NCBI RefSeq assembly: GCF_022810305.1
Contig: NZ_JALGQH010000005.1
Span: forward strand, 62,001 to 126,000
Length of the DNA: 64,000 nt
Reading direction: 5' to 3'
From: Rhodococcus sp. ARC_M6
GTDB taxonomy: Bacteria > Actinomycetota > Actinomycetes > Mycobacteriales > Mycobacteriaceae
Part shown: positions 54,389 to 63,659 of the stretch, piece after piece
Numbering within the stretch: the first letter of the stretch is position 1
Layout: each line of letters begins with the position of its first letter
Notes under the pieces: model-generated
Seen by the model: the letters and a program-made list of their open reading frames with translations, nothing else
Told to the model about the DNA's origin: nothing
The model's database searches: none
Made by a program: the position numbers and the translations under genes

Positions 54389-55291
54389 TTATTTGACCCA
54401 GCTCTCGAGCATGCCTCGCGCAATCGAGATTGAGCCGGGCAGGAGCAACGGCGCATCAGCGTCGGACGCCCAATCGCCCAACTCGAGAGCCGCGCGCACC
54501 TCGTCTTTGGTGAACCAGTTTCCTTCGGCGATCTCGCCGTCCGCGAACACCAGCGGAGCGGCGGGGTCGCCGATTGCCGTGAACCCCAACATCACCGAGC
54601 GCGGGAACGGCCACGGCTGACTGCCCAGGTAGCGCACGCTGTGAACGTCGACGCCCACTTCTTCCTTGATCTCACGGACCACACACGTCTCGAGCGACTC
54701 CCCCGCTTCGACGAAGCCGGCCAAGATCGAAAACCTTCGCGGCGGCCACGTCGGCTGCCGCGCCAGCAACACGCGGTCCGCGCCGTCATGGACCAGACAG
54801 ATCACCGCGGGGTCGGTGCGGGGAAACTCTTCATGTCCGGTCGTCGTGGAAATGCGCGACCACCCCGACATCGTCGGCTCGCTCGGAGCCCCGTCGATCG
54901 CACTGAATCCGGCACTGTCGTGCCAGTTCAGAATGGCGATCGCGCCGGTCAGCAAACCTGCGTCGGCGTCGTCGAGAGTTCCGCCCAACACACGCAGATC
55001 CGACAATGCGCCGGCAAGCAACGACACCCGTACCGCCCAGACGTGACGGTGGTCCCGAATGCCGAGGAATACTGCGCCGCGAACCGGTTCCGCGCCGAGT
55101 TCGGTGGCTTCGCCGAACACCAACTGCCCGTCCGACGCCTTGACCTGTCCGCGCGGAGTGACCCGCAGGAGCAGCGCGTCGCGCCACCCGACTGTCAGGG
55201 CAGCTTCGTCGGACCGCAATTCTTCGGCGCGGCCGACGCTCGAACGGGACAGCAACGGCGTTTCGGTCAGCTGGAAGTCGTTCACGCCCAC
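54389..55291 (-). CDS. nudC: NudC, NAD(+)/NADH diphosphatase (zinc cysteines absent)
   Basis: This 300-aa Nudix enzyme hydrolyses NADH to NMNH and AMP and may decap NAD-RNA. The Nudix box GFVEAGESLETCVVREIKEE (192-211) is followed by EVG and by the NADH-pyrophosphatase motif SQPWPFPRS (224-232). The region that holds the zinc-ribbon Cys pairs in E. coli NudC reads HDSAGFSAIDGAPSEP here, so the zinc site is missing. The GTG at 55291 (or a GTG at 55285) starts it. It is convergent with mrx1. Confidence 0.91.
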   Translation of the reverse strand: MGVNDFQLTETPLLSRSSVGRAEELRSDEAALTVGWRDALLLRVTPRGQVKASDGQLVFGEATELGAEPVRGAVFLGIRDHRHVWAVRVSLLAGALSDLRVLGGTLDDADAGLLTGAIAILNWHDSAGFSAIDGAPSEPTMSGWSRISTTTGHEEFPRTDPAVICLVHDGADRVLLARQPTWPPRRFSILAGFVEAGESLETCVVREIKEEVGVDVHSVRYLGSQPWPFPRSVMLGFTAIGDPAAPLVFADGEIAEGNWFTKDEVRAALELGDWASDADAPLLLPGSISIARGMLESWVK

Positions 55292-55312
55292 GACATTACT
55301 GCGCGCTTCTGA

Positions 55313-56380
55313 TCAGTTTGCGACACGTCGGATGTAGAGCAGTCGATCTTCCGCTTCGATAGCGTCGACCTCGGGCGTACCCACGCGGACCAATCGCCCG
55401 TCGCGCACGACTCCGAGCACGATGTCCGAAAGGTGGCGCGGTGATCCGCCGACCTCGTCACGTTCGACAGCTCGCTCGGCAATGGCGAAGCCGGCCTCCG
55501 GGGTGAGCAGATCCTCGATCATCTCGACGACGGTAGGTGTGGTCGTAGCGATTCCGAGAAGTCGTCCCGCCGTCTCCGACGACACCACCACCGAATCTGC
55601 GCCTGACTGACGCAAGAGATGTGCGTTGTCGGCTTCACGAATCGCGGCCGCAATCTTGGCTTTCGGTGCTATTTCGCGAGCGGTGAGGGTCACGAGCACT
55701 GCAGTATCGTCACGGTTGGTGGCAATGATGATCGACGACGCATTCTGGGCACCCGCCAAACGCAGGACGTCGGACTTGGTTGCCGAACCGAGCACGGTCA
55801 CCAATCCCTTTGCCTGAGCGGTATCCAATACAGCCTGGTCCGTGTCGACTACGACGATATCCGACGCACGAACACCGTCGCCGAGCATTGCTTCGATAGC
55901 GGTACGGCCCTTGGTGCCGTAACCGACGACGACAGTGTGATTACGCACTTGATGCCTCCAACGCTGAATTTTGAACGCCTGACGCGAACTCTCGGTCAGA
56001 GCTGAAAGTGTGGTGCCGACCAACACGATCAAGAAGAAGATACGAAGCGGCGTGATCAACAGGACGTTGACCAGTCGCGCCGACGGGGTGAACGGCGTGA
56101 TGTCGCCATACCCTGTCGTAGAGAGGGAGACCGTTGCGTAGTAGATGCAATCGAGGAGCGACAGTTCGTTGTCCTGCGCGTCTCGATAACCGGCGCGATC
56201 GATGTACACGATCACAACAGCTGCAGCGAGTGCGCCGAGCGCGATCAGCACTCGTTTGTAGATGGCTCGGAAGGGGCTGGTCTGTAGCTGCGGAATCCGC
56301 AGCACCCCGACAAGGGCGAAATCAGGCTGATCGGTCAATGCTTCCGATCTGGTCAAACGCGCCCGGATTTTACCGGCCAT
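55313..56380 (-). CDS. Potassium channel with C-terminal RCK/TrkA domains
   Basis: This 355-aa two-TM potassium channel has TM1 (~43-60), a pore loop with the selectivity filter TTGYGD (88-93), TM2 (~105-128), then an RCK_N Rossmann domain (VVVGYGTKGRTAI) and RCK_C domain. The RCK ring would gate by ligand or Ca2+. It corresponds by position to Rv3200c. It is 21 nt upstream of nudC. Confidence 0.92.
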   Translation of the reverse strand: MAGKIRARLTRSEALTDQPDFALVGVLRIPQLQTSPFRAIYKRVLIALGALAAAVVIVYIDRAGYRDAQDNELSLLDCIYYATVSLSTTGYGDITPFTPSARLVNVLLITPLRIFFLIVLVGTTLSALTESSRQAFKIQRWRHQVRNHTVVVGYGTKGRTAIEAMLGDGVRASDIVVVDTDQAVLDTAQAKGLVTVLGSATKSDVLRLAGAQNASSIIIATNRDDTAVLVTLTAREIAPKAKIAAAIREADNAHLLRQSGADSVVVSSETAGRLLGIATTTPTVVEMIEDLLTPEAGFAIAERAVERDEVGGSPRHLSDIVLGVVRDGRLVRVGTPEVDAIEAEDRLLYIRRVAN

Positions 56381-56474
56381 TCTTCGTCTCTCTCACTAGT
56401 GCTCACTCAATACCGATACGAACGTCGGGTTTACAGTAGTGGCACCGAAAGCTGCCGTGAGGCAGGGTGGAGAA

Positions 56475-56876
56475 ATGTCATCCCCGAGTTCGACCTCCTC
56501 AGTCAGCCAAGCTGCTGCACTTCGACTCTCCGCACTTCTCCTCGGTGCAGGAACAATGCATTTTGTTTCCCCCTCGTTCTTCGACAGCACCGTTCCCCGG
56601 CAACTGCCCGGACAGGCTCGCACGTACACCCAGGTATCGGGCGTCGCGGAACTCGCAATCGGTGCGGCCCTGGCAATTCCGAAGACCCGCAAACTGGGAG
56701 CCGGCCTGGCGGCCGCACTTTTTGTAGCCGTATTTCCCGCCAATGTTCAGATGGCCGTCGACTGGAACCGGAGTAACAAGACCTCGACACTGCAGAAACT
56801 TGGCTCGATTGCGCGCCTGCCGCTTCAGGTCCCGCTGGTGACCGAGGCGCTGAAAGCACGCCGCAACGCCGGCTAG
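56475..56876 (+). CDS. DoxX-like small membrane protein
   Basis: This 133-aa protein has about four TM helices and DoxX-like features (GAGTMHFVSPSFFDSTVPRQLPG, SGVAELAIGAALAIPKTRKLGAG). No Cys pair is seen, unlike the MauE-type protein at 10.8 kb. The ATG at 56475 follows GGTGGAG. It overlaps the adnB stop by 4 nt tail to tail. The function is unknown. Confidence 0.78.
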   Translation: MSSPSSTSSVSQAAALRLSALLLGAGTMHFVSPSFFDSTVPRQLPGQARTYTQVSGVAELAIGAALAIPKTRKLGAGLAAALFVAVFPANVQMAVDWNRSNKTSTLQKLGSIARLPLQVPLVTEALKARRNAG

Positions 56877-59800
56877 TCATCTCCCCCGGTTTCATCGCGG
56901 GCACCTGCTGTACGGATGAGGTGTGCGAGCGCTTCGCCGTCCGGCAGGTTCTCGGGCGCAATGGTGCGTCCGGAACGCACGTAGTGGAACGCTGCGCGCA
57001 CCTTGTGCAGCGGGAAGGCTTCCTTCCGTCCGGCGGCCCGGGTGCGTGCCGACATCAGTTCTCCCCACGCCACCCGATATGCGGCCAGCTGCATAACCAC
57101 CGCATCTTCATTCGCGGCCGAGGGTTCTGCGCCCGTCTTCCAGTCGATGACTGTCCAGCCGCCGTCTGCGTCTGCGAACACCGCATCGATTCGGCCGCGC
57201 AAAACTGTTCCGGCTATCGATGTTTCGAAAGGAACTTCCACCTCGACCGGACTGCGATTCGCCCACGGAGACCGCAGGAACGCGTCTTGCAGCTTGATCA
57301 GATCCGTCTCCGGTCCGGCACCGGTGTCGGCGGCACCGGGCAACTCGTCCAGGTCGAGCAGTCTGGTCGCACCGAAACGTCTTTCGATCCAGGCGTGAAA
57401 CGCTGTACCGCGCCGCGCCAGCGGGTTGGGCGGATACGGCAACGGTCGACGCAACCGCGCCGCAAGCTCATCGGGGTCAGCTTTGAGATCGACCAACTGG
57501 GTTACCGAAAGCTGCGCGGGGAGAATGACTTCGGCGCGCGCATTCGCTCGCGCCTCACGCTCTGCGAGGAGGACCTCGACGTCGGCCGCCCAGTTCTCGG
57601 GGTCGTACTCGGGCTCACCGTCGGGGTCGGCCTCAGGCTCCGCTGGTGCCTCGAGTGCCGCCAACACTGCCGCCGCACCGGCCTCGACCGCGCCGCGCCG
57701 GGAACCGAGTGGATCCGGTGGCCACTGCGCTGTTCTCGGGGTCGAAGCCAACGGGTTCTCGGTGTCGGGCTCGGGATCTTCGGCCCACGTCTCCACAACA
57801 CCGATGTCCGGGTTCTCGGTAACCATCTGGTGCAGTTCCGCCAAAAATTCCGACGGCCCCTTGGGGTCGGATCCTGACTCGGCCCAGTGGTGGGCCGAAA
57901 TAAACAGTGCTCGTTCAGTTCTGGTCAATGCGACATAGAACAGTCGGCGATCCTCGTCGAGTCTGCGATCCCCGAGTGCCTGCTTATGCGCACCGATCGC
58001 ATTCTGGAGGTCCTTCCGGTTGTACACATTCTCGAGATCGAGCACCGGCACGCCGTCAGCCGAATCGGCGTCGACGGCGCGGTCACCGCGCAATGACGGC
58101 GGCAGTTCGGCGAGCGCCCCGAGCCAAGATCCCGAAGCCGTGGACGACGGGAATACTCCGTCGCTGACGTGCGGGACAGCAACCACTTCCCATTCCAGGC
58201 CTTTGGCCGAGTGCACCGTCAGAATCTGCACACGATCCGGCGCGACCTCCACTTCGCCTGGTGTGAGCCCTTTTTCGATCTGTTCGGCGGCGGCAAAGAA
58301 AGACAGCATTCCGGTGAGGTTGGCCGTCGTCCGGGTGGCATAGTTGGCGACTACGTCGGCAAATGCGTCGAGGTGCTCGCGGCCCGCGGTACCCAGCACC
58401 CCCAGCCTGGTTCGAGCGCCCGCTTCGATTCCGATGCCCAGTACCCGCTCGACTTCTGCCACCAACTCGGTGAGCGGCTGCCCGATGCGCTCACGCAACG
58501 ACGCCAACTCGCCGGCCACGGCATTGATCCGCGCGTACCCGAGCGCCGAATAGTTTTCTGCAGCACCCGGATCGGAGATCGCATCCACCAGGCCGGCCTG
58601 CTCAGCCTGCTCACCGGGAAGCGAATCCTGCACTGCCTCAGCCAGTGCAGCCGAATCCGTGACGGCACCTGCGGTACCGTAACCGGCCGAGATCGCAAGT
58701 TCCCGAGACCGCTTCGACAGTGCCGCTACATCTTTGGCACCGATCTGCCAGCGAGCTCCGGTGAGCAACCGGACCGCGGCACTGCCGGCCAATGGATCTG
58801 CGACTACCCGAAGCATGGCGATCACATCGGCAACTTCGGGAGTGTGCAGGAGTCCGCCGAGTCCGACAACCTCCACCGGCAACCCGGCGGCGCGCAACGC
58901 CTCGGCCAACGGCGCCGCGTCGGCGTTTCGGCGAATCAAAACCGCAGCCGTCGGCGGCGGCCTGTTATCTGCGCGCGCGGCCTCGTACTGCTGCGCAATT
59001 TTCTGCGCCACCCACAATCGTTCCTGCTCCACGTCGTCGAGCAATGCGAGTCGAACATCGCCGGCGACCGCCCCCGGCCTCGCGCGCAGTGTGCTCACGG
59101 CAACCCCACGTTGACGCAACGACGCCGACGAGCGATTTGCAAGGTCAAGTGCCTCGGGTGGGTTGCGCCAACTCGTCAACAATTCAAGCGTCGGCGCCGG
59201 TTTTCCGTTGGCGAGTGGGAAATCCGTGGCGAAGCGCGGCAGATTGGCCGCGGACGCACCGCGCCAACCGTAAATGGACTGCATCGGATCGCCCACGGCT
59301 GTCAAGGCCAGACCGGCGTCGGTTCCACCGCCGAACAGGGACGACAGCAGCACGCGCTGAGCATGTCCGGTGTCCTGATACTCATCGAGCAGCACCACCC
59401 GAAAGCGTCCTCGCTCAGCTTCTCCGACTTCGCGGTGCTCGGACGCGACACGCGCCGACAACGACATCTGGCTGCCGAAATCGAGCGCTCCCTCCCACCG
59501 GAGTGTCTCGGACAACCGCGCGACGAGCGGCAGGAGTTCGATGCGCTTGTGCTGCACTTCCAGATATCCGAGTAACTCTTGGCTGGGGCCACCGCGCTGT
59601 TTCGGACCGGCCGGCAAAGTGTGGATCAGCTTGTCGAGTTCTGCGTGCGCTCCGCGCAGTTGGTCCGGATTCACCAGATGTTCGGCAAGCTGACCGGCCA
59701 GGGCCAGAACGGTCTCCGTGATCGATCCCGGATTCTTGTCGGTATCGAGATCGCCGTCCCAGCCACTGACGACGCGATGCGCAACCTGCCACAATTCGGT

Positions 59801-60253
59801 TTCGGAGAGGAGCGTCGCCGAAGGTTCGATGGGAAGCAGAAGCCCATGTTCGGACAACAACCGGCCGGCATAAGCGTGATAGGTGCTGACCTCCGGTTCA
59901 CCGGCCAAGATTCGCGCGCGCACTCCGCCGGCCGGGTCGAGGGCCCGCAGAACATCCGACCCGGCGAGTCGAGCCAACCGCTTGCGGATACGGGTGGTGA
60001 GCTGCTGCGCCGCTTTTCGGGTGAACGTCAAACCCAGGACTGCTTCGGGATCGACAAAACCGTTGGCGACCAGCCAGACAACGCGAGCCGCCATCGTTTC
60101 GGTCTTGCCGGCACCGGCACCGGCAACAACCAGCGTGGGGCCGAGCGGCGCGGCAATGACCGCGGATTGCTCCGGGGTGGGTGGGTGCTGCCCCAGGGCG
60201 ACCGCAAGGTCGACGGGATTGATCTTGGGTCGACGCGGCTTCTGCGCTGCCAT
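56873..60253 (-). CDS. adnB: AdnB, helicase-nuclease subunit of AdnAB
   Basis: This 1126-aa subunit of the actinobacterial AdnAB motor-nuclease resects double-strand breaks for recombination. The UvrD-like motor has Walker A GAGAGKT (45-51), an intact Walker B DEYQDTGHAQ, GDPMQSIYGWRGA and LTVHSAKGLEWEVVAV. The C-terminal RecB-type nuclease has GRIDAVFAD and WTVIDWKTG with the catalytic Asp and Lys. It is translated directly after adnA (TAAATG junction). Confidence 0.94.
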   Translation of the reverse strand: MAAQKPRRPKINPVDLAVALGQHPPTPEQSAVIAAPLGPTLVVAGAGAGKTETMAARVVWLVANGFVDPEAVLGLTFTRKAAQQLTTRIRKRLARLAGSDVLRALDPAGGVRARILAGEPEVSTYHAYAGRLLSEHGLLLPIEPSATLLSETELWQVAHRVVSGWDGDLDTDKNPGSITETVLALAGQLAEHLVNPDQLRGAHAELDKLIHTLPAGPKQRGGPSQELLGYLEVQHKRIELLPLVARLSETLRWEGALDFGSQMSLSARVASEHREVGEAERGRFRVVLLDEYQDTGHAQRVLLSSLFGGGTDAGLALTAVGDPMQSIYGWRGASAANLPRFATDFPLANGKPAPTLELLTSWRNPPEALDLANRSSASLRQRGVAVSTLRARPGAVAGDVRLALLDDVEQERLWVAQKIAQQYEAARADNRPPPTAAVLIRRNADAAPLAEALRAAGLPVEVVGLGGLLHTPEVADVIAMLRVVADPLAGSAAVRLLTGARWQIGAKDVAALSKRSRELAISAGYGTAGAVTDSAALAEAVQDSLPGEQAEQAGLVDAISDPGAAENYSALGYARINAVAGELASLRERIGQPLTELVAEVERVLGIGIEAGARTRLGVLGTAGREHLDAFADVVANYATRTTANLTGMLSFFAAAEQIEKGLTPGEVEVAPDRVQILTVHSAKGLEWEVVAVPHVSDGVFPSSTASGSWLGALAELPPSLRGDRAVDADSADGVPVLDLENVYNRKDLQNAIGAHKQALGDRRLDEDRRLFYVALTRTERALFISAHHWAESGSDPKGPSEFLAELHQMVTENPDIGVVETWAEDPEPDTENPLASTPRTAQWPPDPLGSRRGAVEAGAAAVLAALEAPAEPEADPDGEPEYDPENWAADVEVLLAEREARANARAEVILPAQLSVTQLVDLKADPDELAARLRRPLPYPPNPLARRGTAFHAWIERRFGATRLLDLDELPGAADTGAGPETDLIKLQDAFLRSPWANRSPVEVEVPFETSIAGTVLRGRIDAVFADADGGWTVIDWKTGAEPSAANEDAVVMQLAAYRVAWGELMSARTRAAGRKEAFPLHKVRAAFHYVRSGRTIAPENLPDGEALAHLIRTAGARDETGGDD

Positions 60254-63200
60254 TTAGGAACTCACCTGTCGTCCTTCGTCGTGCGCCGGGCAACTGGAAC
60301 GGACCGGGCAGTGTCGGCATCCGTCGTTGACTCGGGCCAGATATTGCGGTCCTTGCGTTGCGGCGGCGGCGTTGTGGATGACGTCACGCCACATCTCGAC
60401 AGCTTCAGCAGTGAGCGGGGGCTGGACACGCTGCGACGCACCGTCCTTCTTGTTGGACTTGGCGACGAACACCAGCCGAGCACCGCCCGGTTGAGCGGCG
60501 GGTTCGCCGTCGATCGCGCCTTCCGCCGCTGCCACCTGATACGCCGCCAACTGCGCGTGCGACTGCGCGGCCTCGTTGGTGACGGGATTTCGTGCGGTCT
60601 TGACGTCGACAATCACCGGACGGCCCTCGGTGTCCCGCTCGAGGCGATCGATCCGGCCACGAAGTTTGACGGCCGGTTGACCTTCTTCACGAGGTTCGAG
60701 AATTCCTTCGACCGCTACCTCGACGCCGACTTCGGTGAGCTCACCACGCGTGGCGTTCATCCAGTTCGTGAACGTGGCCAACATTTCGCGCGTTCTGTTC
60801 AATTCGCGGCGCGAGTACCACTGCGAACCGAGATCGATGGATTCCCAGGCATTTTCGAGAGCCTTCTCCACCTGATCGGGCGGAATGCGACCGGCGAGGG
60901 CCTGAACCAGGGTATGCACCAGAGTGCCCGCGATGGCATGCGTGTTGTCTCCGTCGGAGCCGCCGTGACGCTCGAATACCCAGCGGAGAGGGCATGTTTC
61001 GAGAAGTTCGATGGTCGACGGCGACAACGCGACGGGTCCGTCTTCGGGCTGCCACAACGGTGCCACCGTGCTGGGCGGAGCAGTTCCGTACCACTGATCG
61101 GGGTGCGCACCGCGCACTCCGGCCGCGGCGAGGCGTGCCAATTGACGCGCAGCGCGGGCGTGCTTCTCGGGATCGCCCTCAGCGAGGTCCAGGTCGCACA
61201 CCACACTGCGCAGTTGCGCCACCAGCGCCGGCAAGGACAACACCCGGGTATCGCCGGGTTCGGGCGCCACCACGGCAACCTCACCGAGACTGTCATCGAA
61301 CTGATCACCGCGCAGCAATTCGTCGACAAAGCGCGACGGCACCAGATCGGTATCCCCCGAAGCGGATTCGACAGCCGTGACCAGCAACCGACGACGAGCG
61401 CGGCTGCAGGCCACCAGAAACAGTCGACGCTCTTCAGCCAGCAGCGGCGCGGTTCTCGACAACCGTTCTTCGGCCGAGTCGCTGCCGTCGGAGACTCCGT
61501 TTATCAGGTCGATCAACGCCTCAGTCCGCAAGAGCGACCCGCGTGCCCGCAGGCTCGGCCACAGACCTTCCTGAACACCCGCTACCGCGACCACAGCCCA
61601 TTCACGTCCCGCCGCCGCATGGGCGCTGACCACGGTGACGGCGTCGGGAGCTATTACGGAACGGCTTCGTGAATCCGTCGGAATCTCCTGGCTGGTGAGA
61701 TAGTCGACAAACCCCGCCAGTTGCGAACGCGGTAGTCGATCCACGTAATTGGCCGCTGCATCGAAGAGTGCAACGACGGCGTCGAGGTCACGATCAGCTT
61801 GCGATCCGATCGGGCCACCGCGCGCCGACGCTGCTGCCCACCGGCGTTCGAGCCCGGTGGCCTGCCACGCCGCCCACAGGATTTCCTCGACGCCGAGATT
61901 GCGTTCGAGGGGCACACGGGCTTTGCGGAGCACGGACATCACTCGTTTGAGTGCAGCCGATTCGACATCGGTGAGCTTTGCCGTCAACCGCTTGGACTGC
62001 GCGCGGTCCTCGTCGATAAGGATGAGCCGCAACAGTTCGGCAGAATCGCGATCGTTTCCGGCTGCCAGTTCGACGCGGCGCAGTCCTCGACGCAAACGTC
62101 GCAGGGTGACGGGCTCGGCCCCACCGATGGGTCCGGACATGAGCGCCAAGGCGTCGTCTCCGGTGAAGCCGTCTCGGCCCAGTGCCCGCAGCAACAAGAG
62201 GAGTCCGGATACGCCATGCTGACGGGCCAGCGGCAGTTCGGTGGCTGCTGTTGTGACAGGCACACCGGCCGCGAGCAGCGCGCGTCGAAGCGGCGCCAAA
62301 GTGCGTGGTACCGAACGCACGATGACGGCCATGTCGGACCACGGGATCCCGTCGAGGAGATGCGCGCGCCGAAGAGTGTCCGCGACTACCGCAGCTTCCT
62401 TTGCCGTCGTTCCCAGAACCCGGACGGAAGCGTGCGCCGAGTTCTCGTCGGACAGATCGGCCGGCACTGCAATTCTGTGGGCCAGGTTGCCGGGTAGCCG
62501 GGCTGCGATTTTTGCGACGATCGACGCGACGTCGGCGTTGTTGCGGTACGTCGTCGGCAGAATGACCGCGCGTTCGCCTCCCCGATCAGCCAGATCGAGT
62601 AGGAAGCGCGAATCTGCTCCTCGGAATCCGAACACCGATTGGTCGGGGTCGCCGGCGATCACCGTAGTGCCGGTACCCGTTCCGATCAGCCGAACCAGTT
62701 GCGCTGCTTGCGGATCCAGATGCTGAGCGTCGTCGACCAGTAGGTGACGGATACGGGCACGCTCGGACCGCAACAGCTCCGGATCGGTGGCAAAGGCCGT
62801 GAGCGCCGCACCGATCAGCTCGGCCGCATCCAACGCCGGTGCCGTCGCTTCCGGCGCTTCGACGCCCACGGAACCGCGAAGCAGGACACCCTGCTCGTAG
62901 GCCTCGGCAAATTGACCCGCCGCCACCCACTCCGGCCGGTGCCGCTTCTTACCCAGTTTGATCAGATCTTCCGGACCGAGTCCACGTTCGTTGGCGCGCA
63001 GCATCAAATCGCGCAGTTCGACCGCAAATCCGTTCATGCCGAGCGCCGGACGCAACCGCTCGGGCCAGTACTGCGCTCCGTCCTCGATATCGCCGCGCAG
63101 CATCTCGCGCAGCACCGAATCCTGTTCGGCTCCCGTGATCAGGCGCGGCGGAGCGTTGCCGTGAGCCGCGGCCTGCAGTCGTAGCACCGCAAAGGCATAG

Positions 63201-63595
63201 GAGTGGACAGTGCGCACGAGCGGTTCGCGGGTGGCCTGCGGACCCCGTTCCTGCTCGAACCCGAACAACCCTGCGGTGATCTGCTCCCGCACTGCCGTCG
63301 CCGCCCGACGCGACTGGGTGAGGACCAGCACCGACTCGGGATCCTCACCGCCGGAGATCTTCGCGACGGCCAGATCGACGAGAAGTGAAGACTTGCCGGT
63401 GCCCGGTCCACCCTGGACCTGCCACGGATTCCATGAAGTGCCACCGAAAGCCTGCATGAACGGGTCGTCGGAAGGTTCGACAAACAGACGTGCCGTGCCT
63501 TTGTCCCAGGTGCGCGGCGGTAGCGTCGGCGCCGCTCGATGCACCAACCGCGCCCGCGGGATGGTGGATTTGCTGCGCACCGACGTCTCACTCAC
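60254..63595 (-). CDS. adnA: AdnA, helicase-nuclease subunit with iron-sulfur cluster
   Basis: This 1113-aa partner of AdnB has Walker A GGPGTGKS (62-69), a diverged Walker B (LLVDDAQHLD, in place of DExQ), GDPDQSVFGFRGA, and a C-terminal RecB/AddB-type nuclease with GRIDRL and VIVDVKTAR. Four cysteines (ETCPLRW; CRHCPVRSSC) fit the AddB-type Fe-S staple of the nuclease domain. The weaker motor motif fits reports that AdnB powers most translocation. It starts at GTG 63595. Confidence 0.94.
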   Translation of the reverse strand: MSETSVRSKSTIPRARLVHRAAPTLPPRTWDKGTARLFVEPSDDPFMQAFGGTSWNPWQVQGGPGTGKSSLLVDLAVAKISGGEDPESVLVLTQSRRAATAVREQITAGLFGFEQERGPQATREPLVRTVHSYAFAVLRLQAAAHGNAPPRLITGAEQDSVLREMLRGDIEDGAQYWPERLRPALGMNGFAVELRDLMLRANERGLGPEDLIKLGKKRHRPEWVAAGQFAEAYEQGVLLRGSVGVEAPEATAPALDAAELIGAALTAFATDPELLRSERARIRHLLVDDAQHLDPQAAQLVRLIGTGTGTTVIAGDPDQSVFGFRGADSRFLLDLADRGGERAVILPTTYRNNADVASIVAKIAARLPGNLAHRIAVPADLSDENSAHASVRVLGTTAKEAAVVADTLRRAHLLDGIPWSDMAVIVRSVPRTLAPLRRALLAAGVPVTTAATELPLARQHGVSGLLLLLRALGRDGFTGDDALALMSGPIGGAEPVTLRRLRRGLRRVELAAGNDRDSAELLRLILIDEDRAQSKRLTAKLTDVESAALKRVMSVLRKARVPLERNLGVEEILWAAWQATGLERRWAAASARGGPIGSQADRDLDAVVALFDAAANYVDRLPRSQLAGFVDYLTSQEIPTDSRSRSVIAPDAVTVVSAHAAAGREWAVVAVAGVQEGLWPSLRARGSLLRTEALIDLINGVSDGSDSAEERLSRTAPLLAEERRLFLVACSRARRRLLVTAVESASGDTDLVPSRFVDELLRGDQFDDSLGEVAVVAPEPGDTRVLSLPALVAQLRSVVCDLDLAEGDPEKHARAARQLARLAAAGVRGAHPDQWYGTAPPSTVAPLWQPEDGPVALSPSTIELLETCPLRWVFERHGGSDGDNTHAIAGTLVHTLVQALAGRIPPDQVEKALENAWESIDLGSQWYSRRELNRTREMLATFTNWMNATRGELTEVGVEVAVEGILEPREEGQPAVKLRGRIDRLERDTEGRPVIVDVKTARNPVTNEAAQSHAQLAAYQVAAAEGAIDGEPAAQPGGARLVFVAKSNKKDGASQRVQPPLTAEAVEMWRDVIHNAAAATQGPQYLARVNDGCRHCPVRSSCPAHDEGRQVSS

Positions 63596-63659
63596 TCAGG
63601 CATTCCATCAGAAGGCACCGACAAGTCATGCATCGTCGGCGTCGGGCAAGATTGATCGT

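Noticed and set aside
59579-61672. A 697-codon open frame on the plus strand across adnB/adnA
   Set aside because: It is antisense to two clear helicase-nuclease genes, has no recognisable domain and an Arg/His/Gly-skewed composition. Long shadow frames are normal at this GC content.
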